Below, in pieces: positions 33,267 to 43,091 of a stretch of 64,000 nt of DNA (within the stretch, counting starts at the first letter, position 1; every line of letters begins with the position of its first letter). The stretch comes from Chitinimonas koreensis (lineage in GTDB: Bacteria; Pseudomonadota; Gammaproteobacteria; Burkholderiales; Chitinimonadaceae). The notes below the pieces were generated by a model that saw only the letters and a list, made by a program, of their open reading frames with translations, was not told the DNA's origin and did not search any database. Location of the stretch: the NCBI RefSeq assembly GCF_014353015.1, contig NZ_CP060704.1, forward strand, positions 4,551,001 through 4,615,000, written 5' to 3'. The translations under genes and the position numbers were made by a program.

Positions 33267-35527
33267 CCTCTCGCACCCTTCACCCACGTCCTCCAGCCGG
33301 AAACACGGTGTGACCAGCCAGATCAACAACTCCCCAGCAGCATCGTCAGCCCGAACGCCCGCAGCGCCGGCGTCGACGACAGCGCCAGCAGGCCGAACGA
33401 CAGCAGCGTGCTGACGCCGGCCAGCGCCACCGCCAGCCAGGCGGTGCCGTCGCCCGGGTGCTCGAGCAGGAAGATGCCGTAGTCCACCCCATGCCCAGCA
33501 GCAACACCAGCGCCAGCACGCCGAACAGCTGCAGCGGCAGGCCGAGCCAGCCGAAGATCGCCAGCGTGGCCAGGCTGCCCAGCACCGTCGGCAGCAGCGC
33601 GCGCCAGGCGGCGCGGCGGAAGCGCCAGGCCAGCGCGGCGAACACCGCGGCGTAGCCGGCCAGCAGCAGCGCCGCCATGCCGCTGCGGTAGCGCGCCAGC
33701 AGGCTCGAGATCTCGGCGGTCTTGTCGACCCAGCGCACGCCGGCGAGCCCCTGGCCGGCCTCGGCCAGCCGCGGCAGCAATTCCGGGCTCAGGCCGCGCA
33801 GCAGCAGCACGCTGTAATGGCGGCCGCCGAGCTCGCCGAGCCACTGGCCGCGGATCGCCGGCGCGGCCGGGCCGGCCAGCCAGTCGGCCGGCGCCAGCGG
33901 CGCCGCGGCGAAAGCCGGCCGCTCGGCCGCCTCGCCGGCCTGGGCCGCGACGGCGGCCAGCGCGGCGCGCTCGGCCGCGGCGGTCAGGCCAGCGTCGGCA
34001 CGCTGGCGCGCCTGCGACGGCAGCCAGTCCGATACCGCGCGGTAGCCGGTCAGCTTGCCGGCCGCCACCAGCCGGTCCAGCCGCGCCTTGAGCGCTTCCT
34101 CGCGCAGCAAGACCTGTTCGGGGTCGGCGCCCTCGAGCAGGTAGAACTGGGCCGGGCTCGGCAGGCCGAGCAGGCGGCCGAGCTCGACCTGGTCGGCGAT
34201 CAGCGCGGCCGGCGAGCCCTGCAGCTGGCGCAGGTCGTCGCGGCTCTCCAGCCGCGCCAGGCCGCCGGCCATCAGCGCCAGCAGCACGGCGGCCAGCGCC
34301 AGGCCGCCGCGGGTGGGCGCCAGCGCGGCCAGCGCCCCAGCGTGTCGGCGAAGCGGGCCGAGAAGCGCGTCAGCGGCAGCTCGCCGCGATCGAAGGCCGG
34401 GAACCAGCACAGCACGGTCAGGAAGGCGGCGGCCAGGCCGACCGAGGAGAACACCGCCATCTGGCGCAGCCCGGGAACGGCGCCAGGCCGAGCGCCAGGT
34501 AGGCCAGCGTGCTGGTCAGCAGCGCCAGCGCCAGGCCCGGCAGCAGGCCGCCGAGGATGCCCCAGCGCGCTTCGGCCGGGCGGCCCTGGCGGGCAGCGAA
34601 ATAATGGAAGCCGTAGTCCTCGGCCACCCCGACCAGGCTGGCACCGAACACCAGGGTGAGCAGGTGGACCCGCTCGAACAGCAGCGCGGTCACGCTCAGC
34701 GCCACCGCGCAGCCGATCAGCAGCGACAGGCCGACCAGCACGATCGGCCGCAGCGAGCGGAAGGTCAGCCAGACCAGCAGCAGCACCGCCGCCAGCGAGC
34801 CGTAGCCGATGGTATTGATCTCGAAGCTGGCGCGCGCCGCCGCCGCCTCGGCATGCAGCGGCACGCCCGCCGCCAGCAGCCGGCTGCCCGGCGCGGCCTG
34901 GGCCGCCGCAGCGCGCGCCGCGTCGAGCGCATCGGCCAGCGGCGTGTCGCCGCCGACCGCGAAGGCCGAGCCGCGGCGCTGGTAGCCGAGCAGCACCCAT
35001 TGCCGCCCCTCGCCTTCGAGCCACATCAGGCCGTCGCGCGGCCGCGCCCGCGTCTCGGCGGCGCGCGCCGTCCACCAGGCCGGCCACAGGCCGAGCGGAT
35101 CGCTGCGCCAGTCGCCCAGGTGCAGTCCGCCGCCGGGCTGGTACAGCTGCATCAGCGCGGTGGCGCCGAATTCGTCGGCGCCGGCATGCGCCAGCCAGTC
35201 GCGCTGGTCCGCCGTCAGCAGCCGGTCGCGCCAGGGCCGGTAGAACTCGACCGCGGCGTCGAAGCGGCTGCCGTCGAAGGCGCCGGGCTCGAGCACATCG
35301 CGGGCGCCGTCCAGGCTGGCCGAAACGGCCTTGGCCGCGCGCTGGGCGGCCGGCCAGTCTGCCGCGCCGACCAGCACCACCACCGGCCGCGTCGCCTGCT
35401 CGGCCAGCGCGCGGGTGGCGGCGGTGACCGCCGGCGCCTGCTCGTCGACCGGCAGCAGCGCCAGCACGTCGGTATCGAGCCGGGCCGCGCGCCAGAACTG
35501 GACCTGGTGCAGCACCACCGCCAGCAC
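33261..35527 (-). CDS. APE cluster MMPL/RND-type exporter, with four frameshifts
   Basis: Joined segments give a protein of about 757 aa or slightly more. It has the two-fold RND layout: a periplasmic loop, then GYGSLAAVLLLVWLTFRSLR and GASLVGVAEDYGFHYF in the first half, and ALLLAGYAAVFAALAWRFRR, LQLFGVLALVLLLGMGVDYG (restored) and STLLSFGLLALSSTPAL in the second. It is the predicted flippase or exporter of the polyene lipid (ApeM-like). The breaks are at the C runs 33332-33335, 33487-33490, 34335-34338 and 34470-34472, each cured by one base. The first membrane helix (RRHRRWLAALWGAIVL) lies upstream of the GTG at 35527, so the real start is further up and not visible. The stop lies in repeat copy F. 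Confidence 0.85.
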
Positions 35528-35569
35528 GATCGCGCCCCACAGCGCGGCCAGCCAGCGGCGATGGCGCCG

Positions 35570-35807
35570 GAGCGGAGCAGCAGGCGGTGGAAAGTGGCGC
35601 GAATCTCGCGTCAGCGCGGCTCCCTCGCGGCGGCGAGGGCGGGATGAGTGGAATGAAATAGCGATAACCCGTTGATTTTCATTAACTCTAAAGCGCCCGG
35701 CCGAGCGGAGTTGTTGCCCGTCTTACGGGCTTACAACTCCGGCCTCCCCCTTGCGGGGATTGCCGGGCGAATCACGGAGCTTGGTGCTCAACTACTGTTT
35801 CAACAAC
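35570..35807. other. Repeat-bearing insertion between the LolA-like and exporter genes
   Basis: This stretch separates two genes that normally touch or overlap. It contains a diverged GCG-GGCTCCCTCGC repeat (35615-35648), a less GC-rich part with an AAATAGCGATAACCCG-like section, and GAGTTGTTGCCCGTC-TTAC-GGGCTTACAACTC, a near-palindrome around 35707-35741. No reading frame is credible. The exporter's start codon has not been found at its edge. Confidence 0.55.
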
Positions 35808-36416
35808 CTACCTGCCAAGGCGTTGAGCCTCGTCGGCGCTGGCGGCCGGCGCTTCGGCCAGGCCGTCGAAACGGATCAGGCTGGCGTCGCCGTTGGCCTC
35901 TTCCAGCTTCACCTGGCGCACGTAGCGGTCGCCGTTCAGTTCGATGCGGCGGAACACCTTGGCCAGGTTCGGCTCCAGCGGCGCCAGCTGCAGCGTCCAG
36001 CCGTCCTTGCCGGCCAGCGCGCCGTCGATGCGGAAGCGCTGCGCCAGCGCCGCCACGTCGCCGGCCAGGAGGGCGAACAGCAGCGCGTTGACCTCGCGCA
36101 GGCCCGGCTCGCGGCCGGCGTCGAGCCGGTAGCCGGCGCGGCCGTCGCCCTGGCGCGCGCTCAGCGCGTCGCGGGTCAGCGCCAGCGTGGCGTCGAACGG
36201 CTTCTTGGTGTGCCACAGCACGCCATGGTCGCGCCACAGCAGGAAGTCGCCGCTCGACACCAGCGGTTTCTTGAAGCCGGCCACCTGCTTCTCCTGCACG
36301 AACTGGCCGCGCAGCAGCGGCGGCGCGGCCAGCCGGGCCTTGACCTCGTCGGCCAGCGGCGCGGCGCGCAGCGGCAGGGCCAGCGCAAGGCAGGCCAGGG
36401 CGATCAGGCGCTTCAT
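35808..36416 (-). CDS. APE cluster LolA-like outer-membrane lipoprotein carrier
   Basis: The product is 202 aa with a signal peptide (MKRLIALACLALALPLRA). The mature part follows LolA-like proteins: LLRGQFVQEKQVAGFKKPLV, LLWRDHGVLWHTKKPFDATL and LAPLEPNLAKVFRRIELNGD. In aryl polyene clusters this periplasmic carrier (ApeL-like) is thought to hand the product to the outer membrane. Its start overlaps the thioesterase stop (ATGA). The C-terminus ends beside the insertion at 35570-35807. Confidence 0.87.
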   Translation of the reverse strand: MKRLIALACLALALPLRAAPLADEVKARLAAPPLLRGQFVQEKQVAGFKKPLVSSGDFLLWRDHGVLWHTKKPFDATLALTRDALSARQGDGRAGYRLDAGREPGLREVNALLFALLAGDVAALAQRFRIDGALAGKDGWTLQLAPLEPNLAKVFRRIELNGDRYVRQVKLEEANGDASLIRFDGLAEAPAASADEAQRLGR

Positions 36417-36832
36417 TCGACCGTCACTCCGAGCCGGTCCCACAACACCCGCGGGCAGACGTACTGCATCTCGCCGCTGGCGGCGTCGACCGCCACCTGG
36501 ATGGTATGGGCCTTGTTGAGCTTCTCGCCGGTGACCGCGTCGCGCACCAGGTAGTCGATGCGCAGCCGGCATTCCCACTCGGTGATCTCGGCCCGCACCG
36601 TGATGCGCTGCTTGAAGGTGGCCGGCTTCACGTACTTCAGCCGCATGTCGACGATCGGCCACAGATAGCCCGAGTCGCGCATCTGCGGGTAGTCGTAGTC
36701 GAACTTGTCCAGCAGCGCGCAGCGCGCCAGCTCGAGGTATTTGACGTAGTTGCCGTGCCAGACGATCTGCATCGGATCGACGTCGTGGAAAGCCGGCGCC
36801 AGCTCGATCTGGTGGCTCAGGTCAGGCCGCAT
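36413..36832 (-). CDS. APE cluster hot-dog thioesterase
   Basis: The product is 139 aa of the 4HBT/YbgC type. The catalytic Asp motif is FHDVDPMQIVWHGNYVKYLE, the family signature, followed by WPIVDMRLKYVKPATFKQRI. It can release acyl groups from the carrier protein (ApeK-like). It overlaps the ammonia-lyase gene upstream (11 bp) and the LolA-like gene downstream (4 bp), so translation is probably coupled. Confidence 0.9.
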   Translation of the reverse strand: MRPDLSHQIELAPAFHDVDPMQIVWHGNYVKYLELARCALLDKFDYDYPQMRDSGYLWPIVDMRLKYVKPATFKQRITVRAEITEWECRLRIDYLVRDAVTGEKLNKAHTIQVAVDAASGEMQYVCPRVLWDRLGVTVE

Positions 36833-38374
36833 ACAGGCTCCAGGCCTGCGCGCGGATGGCGATCAGCAATTGCTGCAGCTCGCCGTCCAGCGCGCGGTCC
36901 TCGACCACCAGCGCGATGCGGTCGGCCAGGTCGGCCTGCATCGCGGCCAGCTCGGCCGGCAGCGCCAGCCCGCCGTCGACGCGCTGCCGCAGCGCCACGC
37001 CCTGGCGCGCCGCGATCAGCATGGCGGCCACCACCTGTTCGCTCAGTTCCAGCACGCGCAGGCAGTCGCGCGCGGCGATGGTGCCCATGCTGACCTTGTC
37101 CTGGTTGTGGCATTCGGTCGAGCGGCTGAACACCGAGGCCGGCAGGGTCAGCTTGAGTGCCTCGGCGGTCCAGGCCGACACGCTGATCTGCAGCGCCTTG
37201 AGGCCGTGGTTGATCGCCGCGCGCGGTCCGCTGGCGCCCGACAGGTTGCTCGGCAGGCCGTGGTTGAAGCGGGTGTCGACCAGCAGCGCCAGCTGGCGGT
37301 CGAGCAGGTCGGCCACGTTGGCCACCGCGTTCTTCAGGCCGTCCATGGCGAAGGCGATATGGCCGCCGTAGAAGTGGCCGCCGTGCAGCACGCGCTCGCC
37401 CTCGGCGTCGATGATCGGGTTGTCGTTGGCACTGTTGAGTTCGTTCTCGATCAGCGTGCGGAAGAACGGCAGCGTGTCTTCGAGCACGCCGATCACGTGC
37501 GGCGCGCAGCGCAGCGAGTAGCGGTCCTGCAGCCGCTGCTCGTTGCGGCTGGGCCGGTCGCTGGCGAGGTCGGCGCGGATGCGCGCGGCGATGCGCTGCT
37601 GGCCGGCGTGCGGCTTGACCGCGAACAGCGCCTCGTCGAAGTGGTGGGCGTTGCCGGCGCTGGCCAGCACGTTGAAGGCGGTCAGCCGGGTGGCCAGCCT
37701 GCACAGGTAGTCGGCGCGCTGCCAGGCGAGGCAGGCCAGCGCGGTCATCACCGCGGTGCCGTTCATGATCGCCAGGCCTTCCTTGGGCCGCAGCCGCAAC
37801 GGCGCGATGCCGAGCTCGGCCAGCACCTCGGCGGCCTGGCGGCGCTCGCCGCGGTACAGCACCTCGCGCTCGCCGCACAGCACGGCGGCCAGGTAGGACA
37901 GCGGGGTCAGGTCGCCGCTGGCGCCGACCGAGCCCTCGGCCGGATCAGCGGCAGCACGTCGTGTCGCAGCAGCGTCTCGATCTGCTGCAGCAGCGCCACG
38001 CTGACGCCCGACACGCCCTGGGCCAGCGAGGCCAGCCGGGTCGCCAGCACCGCGCGGGTCTCCTCCGGCGTGAGGAAGCGGCCGGCGCCGCAGCCGTGGT
38101 AGGCGTACAGGTGGTGCGGCAGCTCGGCCACCAGCTCGGGCGGGATGGTGACGGTGCAGGAATCGCCGTAGCCGGTGGTGACGCCGTAGACCACGCCGTC
38201 CTCGGCCAGCAGCCGGTCGAGGAAGTCGGCGCCGCGGGCGATGCGGGCGCGGAATTCCGGTTCCGGCGACAGCTCGGCCGGCCGCGCGCGGGCGGCCAGC
38301 GCGACGACGTCCTCGATGGCGAGGCGGCTGCCGTCGAAGCGGACGGGATCAGGAGGGGTGTGCGGACGTGACAT
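36822..38374 (-). CDS. APE cluster aromatic amino acid ammonia-lyase, with a frameshift
   Basis: Joined, the product is about 517 aa, the normal length of HAL/PAL/TAL enzymes. The N-terminal part has VVYGVTTGYGDSCTVTIP. The frame breaks in the short G run at 37942-37943; adding one base gives LIPEGSVGASGDLTPLSYLA, with the Ala-Ser-Gly triad that forms the MIO electrophile. LNSANDNPIIDAEGERVLHG, HGLPSNLSGASGPRAAINHG and KVSMGTIAARDC are typical. It would supply the aryl starter acid, such as coumarate from tyrosine. The start at 38374 overlaps the acyltransferase gene. The defect falls beside the active site but looks like a missing C. Confidence 0.88.
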
Positions 38375-39316
38375 GCGGGCGATTCCGGGATTGATCCCAA
38401 AACGGGAAGAAGTTGAACCAGTCGTAGGGCGAGCGCCGCAGCAGGCGGCGAGCGCGGCGGCGTAGCGGCCGGCGTATTCGGCCATGGCGGCCTGGCGGCG
38501 GCCGCGCGGCAGCTCGACGCGCTCGGCCAGCCGTTCGAAATGCAGCAGGTAGCCGTCGCCGTCGTGGATGCAGCCGAGCAGGTAGAGCGGGCACTTGAGC
38601 AGGCCGGCCAGCACGTAGGGGCCGATCGGGAAGTGGGCCGGGTGGCCGAGGAAATCGGCCTCGACGGTCTGGCTGGCGAACACCGGCACGCGGTCGCCGG
38701 CGATCGCCACGCATTCGCCGGCGGCCACCTTGTCGGCCAGCAGCACGGCGGTGGCCGGGCCGATCTCGGTCACCTCGATCAGCGTCAGCGCGTTGTCCGG
38801 GTTGAGCCTCTGCAGCAGCCGGTTGAAGCGCACCGCGTGGCGGGTGTGCACCAGCACGTTGAGGCGCAGGCCGCGGCGGCGCTCGGCCAGCACCCGGCAC
38901 AGCTCCAGGCAGCCCATGTGGGCGGTGACGATCACGCCGCCGCGGCCGTCCAGCGTGGCGCGGTCGATCTCCTCGTTGCCTTCGCAGCGCACCGCCTCGA
39001 AGCGGTAGCGGCCCGACACGGCCAGGAGCTTGTCGAGCAGGGTCTCGGCGAACAGCGCGACGTGGCGCAGGCTGTCGCGCCAGTTCGGTGCGCGGCCGAA
39101 GGCGCCGGTGGCGGCCTCGAGCCGGGCCAGGTATTGCAGCGAGGCGGCGCGCAGGGCCGGCCGCGCCAGCCAGTGGATCGCCACCACCGGGTAGAGGCAG
39201 AGCCGGAACGGCCAGCGGCCGAACAGGCGGTGGACGGCGTAGAGCAGCCAGATGCCGAACACGAAGGTGCTCTCGCCCATCTCGGCCCAGTGGCGGCGGC
39301 CAGCCGGCGCGCTCAT
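38349..39316 (-). CDS. APE cluster LpxL/HtrB-like acyltransferase, with a frameshift
   Basis: Joined, the product is about 322 aa. The motif GVIVTAHMGCLELCRVL holds the His-x4-Glu catalytic pair of lipid A-type acyltransferases, and CVAIAGDRVPVFA and FPIGPYVLAGLLKCPLYLL are also typical. The frame breaks near 38444 and one base restores the C-terminus LLRRSPYDWFNFFPFWDQ, the conserved ending of this family. It would attach an acyl or polyene chain to the membrane anchor. A GTGA-type overlap joins it to the glycosyltransferase. Confidence 0.85.
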
Positions 39317-40080
39317 GGCGCGACCCGGCGCAGCCGGGGCTTGCGCGACCGGAACTTGCGCGCCAGCAGCAGCGGCAGGCGCAGCAGCATGCCGCCGAAC
39401 AGCCGCGCGTGCATGCGCGAGATCAGCAGGTTGTCGCGCCAGACCTGGAAGTGCGAGACGCCGTCGCTCGGGTAAGTGACGCGGGTCGGCAGGTTGACCA
39501 CCGCCAGGCCGCGCCAATACAGCCGCACCACGATCTCGGTATCGAAATCCATGCGCCGGCCGATGCGCACCGCGTCGAACAGCGCCACCGTCGGCGCCAG
39601 CGGATAGACGCGGAAGCCGCACATCGAATCGCGGATGTCGAACGACAGGGTATTGATCCAGACCCAGACGTGGGTGGCGTAGCGGCCGTACAGCCGGCCC
39701 TTGGGCACGCTGTCGTCGTAGACCGGGCAGCCGCAGATCACCGCGGCCGGGTGTTGCGCCGCCAGTTCGAAGAAGCGCGGGATGTCGGCGGTGGCGTGCT
39801 GGCCGTCGGCGTCGATCTGCAGCGCGTGGCTGTAGCCCAGCTGCAGCGCGCGGCGCAGACCGGCCTCCATGGCGCCGCCCTTGCCCTGGTTGCGCGCCAG
39901 CCGGACCAGCTCGATGCCGGCCGGGTCGGCCGCCGCCAGCGCGTCGAGCACCGCGGCGCAGCCCGGCTCGCTGCCGTCGTCGACCAGCAGGCAGGGCAGG
40001 CCGTGGCCGCGCACCGCCGCCGCCACCGCGCCGATCGCGGCGCCGTGGTTGTAGACCGGGATCACCACGCAGGGCTTCAC
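39313..40080 (-). CDS. APE cluster family 2 glycosyltransferase
   Basis: The product is 255 aa. It has the GT2 entry CVVIPVYNHGAAIG, LLVDDGSEPGCAAVL, the DxD site ALQIDADGQHATADIP, and GKGGAMEAGLRRAL. The start is a GTG at 40080 that overlaps the stop of the ligase gene (GTGA). In other aryl polyene clusters this domain is often fused to the acyltransferase encoded next; here the two are separate but overlap by four bases. It probably glycosylates the lipid carrier or the product. Confidence 0.88.
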   Translation of the reverse strand: MKPCVVIPVYNHGAAIGAVAAAVRGHGLPCLLVDDGSEPGCAAVLDALAAADPAGIELVRLARNQGKGGAMEAGLRRALQLGYSHALQIDADGQHATADIPRFFELAAQHPAAVICGCPVYDDSVPKGRLYGRYATHVWVWINTLSFDIRDSMCGFRVYPLAPTVALFDAVRIGRRMDFDTEIVVRLYWRGLAVVNLPTRVTYPSDGVSHFQVWRDNLLISRMHARLFGGMLLRLPLLLARKFRSRKPRLRRVAP

Positions 40081-41777
40081 GGCGCGTCCCCGAACACGAT
40101 GCGGCCGCCGGCGTGCGGACCGGCCGCCGAACTCAGCTTGAAGCCCAGCACCCGCTCGGCCGCGGACGGCGACTTGAGCGTCAGCTCCAGCGTCACCACC
40201 GTGCCGGGCACGATCACCTGCTGGAACTTGACCGCCTCCATGCGCAGGAAATGCGGCGGCAGCGCGAACAGCTCGCGGCCGAGGCGGATCGCCCAATCGA
40301 GCTGGGCCACGCCCGGCAGGATCGGCGCGACCGCGAAATGGCCGTCGAAATACGGTGAACTCGCGGCGACCTCGATTTCCAGCACGGCGGCAGCCGGGCC
40401 GTGCGCGCGCAGCCGCGCGACCGGCCGGCGCGGATCGAACAGCGCCTGCAAGGCGGCCACGGTGGTCTTGCCCTGGCTGTTGGCCGGCAATGCCCAGACG
40501 TAGCGCCAGCGCCGCGGCAGCACCGCCGCCTCGGCCACGCTGGCCAGCGCCGTGCGCAGCCGCTGGCTCAGCGCGCGGCGGCCGTCGCCGTCGTGCAGCG
40601 CCCAGCCGGCCTCGCTCGGCACCGCGGCGACCGCCAGCAGCGTGCGGGCGCCGGGCAGCGCCAGCACGCGCGCCTCCTGCACCAGGCCGGTGGCGCGCAG
40701 CGCCTGTTCGAGCGCGTCGAGCGAGACGCGCTTCTCTTCGATCTTGACGATGCGGTCGGCCCGGCCCAACAGCGCGAAACCGTCGCCGCGTGCCTCGGCC
40801 CGGTCGGCGGTCGCCTGCCAGTCCGACTCGAACAGGTGGGGCGAGCGCACCTCGAGCACGCCGTCGGCCACCCGCACCGCCACGCCGGGCAGCGGCCGCC
40901 AGGCCAGCGCCGCGTCGTCGCTGCGCTGGCGCCAGGCCACGCCGCCGGTCTCCGAGCTGCCGTAGACCTCGATCGGCGCCCGGCCGAGCAGCGCGCGGCA
41001 ATCGGGCAGCGCCTCGTCGGGCAGCGGGCCGCCCGAGGAAAACACGGCGCGCAGCGACGCGCGGCCGGCCGCCCACGGCAATTGCGCCGGCAAGCGCTTG
41101 AGATGGGCCGGGCTGGCCACCAGCGCGCAGGGGCCGGCGACCGCCAAGGCGGCGGCGATGTCCTCGGGGAAGGCCAGCCGGCCGGCGGCGAAGCGGCGGC
41201 CGGCCGCCAGCGGCCACAGCACGCGGAACAGCAGGCCGTAGATATGCTGGTGCGACACGCTGGCCAGCACCGCGGCATCGCCGAGGCGAGGGCCGAAGCC
41301 GCGCTCGAGCGCGGCGACCTCGGCGTCGAGCTGGCCGAGCCGCTTGGGGATCGCGCCCGGTTCGCCGGTCGAGCCCGAGGTGTAGACCACCAGCGCGACG
41401 GCGGCCGGATCGAGCGGCGCCCACGGCGCGGCGTCCACCGTTGCGGCCGGCGTCACCACCGGCTCGCCCGGCACCTCGCCGGCGAAGCCGTCGACCTCGC
41501 CGCGCAGCCGCGCCAGCGTGGCCGGCAGCACGTCGGCCGGCAGGTAGGCGCACTTGCCGGCGTGCCAGGCGCCGAACAGCGCGGCGGCGAAGCGCGCGCT
41601 GTCGTCGAAGAACAGCGCGAAGCGCTGGCCGGCCTGGGCGGCGAAGGCCGCACGCCAGCGCGCGACCTCGGCGGCGAAGGCGGCGAAGCCGAGCACGCCG
41701 TCGGCGGCCAGCGCCACCGGCTGCTCGGCGGCGCGGCCGGCCAGCAGCAGCTGGGCCAGGTCGATGAACTCAGCCAT
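40077..41777 (-). CDS. APE cluster acyl-AMP ligase fused to a FabZ-like dehydratase
   Basis: The product is 566 aa. Residues 1-450 are an AMP-forming acyl/aryl-ACP synthetase with the P-loop LVVYTSGSTGEPGAIPKRL, EVYGSSETGGVAW and a C-terminal lid LLGRADRIVKIEEKRVSLDA. From about 455 a hot-dog dehydratase follows: SPYFDGHFAVAPILPGVAQL with the catalytic His, and LRMEAVKFQQVIVPGTVV. It therefore loads the aryl starter onto ACP (ApeH-like) and dehydrates 3-hydroxyacyl-ACP (ApeI-like) in one chain. Its start overlaps the membrane-protein gene by eight bases. Confidence 0.92.
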   Translation of the reverse strand: MAEFIDLAQLLLAGRAAEQPVALAADGVLGFAAFAAEVARWRAAFAAQAGQRFALFFDDSARFAAALFGAWHAGKCAYLPADVLPATLARLRGEVDGFAGEVPGEPVVTPAATVDAAPWAPLDPAAVALVVYTSGSTGEPGAIPKRLGQLDAEVAALERGFGPRLGDAAVLASVSHQHIYGLLFRVLWPLAAGRRFAAGRLAFPEDIAAALAVAGPCALVASPAHLKRLPAQLPWAAGRASLRAVFSSGGPLPDEALPDCRALLGRAPIEVYGSSETGGVAWRQRSDDAALAWRPLPGVAVRVADGVLEVRSPHLFESDWQATADRAEARGDGFALLGRADRIVKIEEKRVSLDALEQALRATGLVQEARVLALPGARTLLAVAAVPSEAGWALHDGDGRRALSQRLRTALASVAEAAVLPRRWRYVWALPANSQGKTTVAALQALFDPRRPVARLRAHGPAAAVLEIEVAASSPYFDGHFAVAPILPGVAQLDWAIRLGRELFALPPHFLRMEAVKFQQVIVPGTVVTLELTLKSPSAAERVLGFKLSSAAGPHAGGRIVFGDAP

Positions 41778-42336
41778 GGGCGATCCTCGCCCGCACGCGG
41801 CGGCGCACCAGCCATTCGCCGCCGAACAGCGCGCCCATCAAGAGGTAGGACAGCAGGCCGTTGTACAGCGCCCAGCCGGCGTCGTCGGCCCACAGCGTGG
41901 TCGCCAGCGACACCAGCGCGTTGAAGGCGAAGAAGCCGCACCACACCTGGGTCACCCGGCGGGTATAGGCCACGGCTTCGGGCGGCAGGTCCGGGTCCTG
42001 CAGCCGCGCCAGCCGCTCGATCACGCTCGGCGGATGGGCCAGGCTGGCGAGGAACACCGTCAGCAGCACCAGGCTGACCAGCACCGGGTAGAGCTTGAGC
42101 GGCAGCGCCGCGTTGCCCAGCGCGCTGATCGCGGCCAGCAGCAGCGCGCCGCCGGCGGCGGCCAGCCAGACGCGTTCGCGCGTGGCCAGCGCGCGCAGCA
42201 GGGCGAGCGCGGCCAGCAGCAGCGCCATCCAGCGCGGCTCGAAGCGGCCGAGGCCGAGATAGACCAGCAGCGGGTAGGCGGCGGTCAGCACGGCGACGCC
42301 GACGAGCCTGAGCCGCGGCGGAACGGCAGCACCCAT
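41770..42336 (-). CDS. APE cluster integral membrane protein (COG4648-like)
   Basis: The product is 188 aa with five to six membrane segments (for example LRLVGVAVLTAAYPLLVYLG and LYPVLVSLVLLTVFLASLAH). PPSVIERLARLQDPDLPPEA and YTRRVTQVWCGFFAFNALVS are the family's conserved parts. It is a constant member of aryl polyene clusters (ApeG-like) with unknown role, lying between the ACP and ligase genes. Confidence 0.85.
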   Translation of the reverse strand: MGAAVPPRLRLVGVAVLTAAYPLLVYLGLGRFEPRWMALLLAALALLRALATRERVWLAAAGGALLLAAISALGNAALPLKLYPVLVSLVLLTVFLASLAHPPSVIERLARLQDPDLPPEAVAYTRRVTQVWCGFFAFNALVSLATTLWADDAGWALYNGLLSYLLMGALFGGEWLVRRRVRARIAHG

Positions 42337-42340
42337 GCGC

Positions 42341-42598
42341 TCAGGCGGCGGAGGCGTCGTTCATCAGGCCGTGCAGCGCATCGACCACGTCCTGCAGCGT
42401 GCGCACCGACTTGAAGGCGTCGGGCTGCAGCCGCTTGCCGGCGATCGGCTTCAGTTTCACGATCAGGTCGACCGCGTCGATGCTGTCGATGTCGAGGTCC
42501 TCGTACAGCCGCGACTCGGGCTTGATGCGCGCCGCGTCGATGTCGAAGGTTTCCTGGAGGATCGCGCTCAGGCGATCGAACATTTCCTGCTTTTCCAT
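42341..42598 (-). CDS. APE cluster acyl carrier protein 1
   Basis: The product is 85 aa. The phosphopantetheine attachment serine is in YEDLDIDSIDAVDLIVKLK, a DSID motif in place of the common DSL. The protein begins MEKQEMFDRLSAILQ. It carries the growing chain. The stop lies 4 bp before the membrane-protein start. It is separated from the second ACP gene by 232 bp of repeat. Confidence 0.93.
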   Translation of the reverse strand: MEKQEMFDRLSAILQETFDIDAARIKPESRLYEDLDIDSIDAVDLIVKLKPIAGKRLQPDAFKSVRTLQDVVDALHGLMNDASAA

Positions 42599-42719
42599 GC
42601 TTGTAAGCCCCTGGTCGAAGGCCGGCGCGAGGGCCGGCGGTTCATCCGTTGTTTCCTGGTCGCGCCCCGCAGGGCGTCCTGGCCGTTGGCCTGTTCTATC
42701 GTGCAGCACCGCCCGGCTT

Positions 42720-42799
42720 TCGCCGGCAGGTCGGGCGTTGCGCCCGACGGCGCCCTCTATTGGCGGCGCTTGTCGGGCGTAAAGCCCGACCTACGGGTG
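42720..42799. repeat. GTCGGGC palindromic repeat between the two ACP genes
   Basis: GTCGGGCGTTGCGCCCGAC, a near-perfect hairpin, and TCGGGCGTAAAGCCCGACCTAC occur about 35 bp apart. The same GTCGGGC-xxx-GCCCGAC type recurs at 48073-48098. The whole gap 42599-42830 is repeat-like and without a gene, which is unusual inside a tightly packed operon. Confidence 0.7.
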
Positions 42800-42830
42800 G
42801 GCGGCGCTGTTGGGTAGGGTTCGCGTCGCC

Positions 42831-43091
42831 TCAGCGGGTCCGACTGGCGGATACGAATTCCGCCAGCGCGCGCACGCTGGCGAAGTGCTTGCGCGTCTCT
42901 TCCGAATCGGCCGACATGCTCACGCCGTAGCGCTTCTGCAGCGCCAGGCCGAGCTCGAGCGCGTCGATCGAATCGAGGCCGAGGCCTTCGACGAACAGCG
43001 CCGCGGTCGGGTCGATGTCGTCGGGCGTGATGTCCTCGAGGTTGAGCGACTCGATGACGAGTGCCTTGATTTCGTGTTCAAGCGCCTGCAT
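42831..43091 (-). CDS. APE cluster acyl carrier protein 2
   Basis: The product is 86 aa with the attachment serine in FVEGLGLDSIDALELGLAL, and an N-terminus MQALEHEIKALVIESLNLED. Two ACPs side by side (ApeE/ApeF-like) are a hallmark of aryl polyene clusters. The start overlaps the end of the acyltransferase gene by 14 bp. Confidence 0.93.
   Translation of the reverse strand: MQALEHEIKALVIESLNLEDITPDDIDPTAALFVEGLGLDSIDALELGLALQKRYGVSMSADSEETRKHFASVRALAEFVSASRTR

Noticed and set aside
33261..35527. The exporter as a true pseudogene
   Set aside because: All four breaks are single missing bases in C/G runs, the conserved helices are intact, and the rest of the cluster is complete. Assembly error is simpler, though only resequencing can settle it.
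36822..38374. The ammonia-lyase as two separate genes
   Set aside because: The break falls in the middle of the MIO loop; joined with one base it gives the exact Ala-Ser-Gly triad and a normal length.
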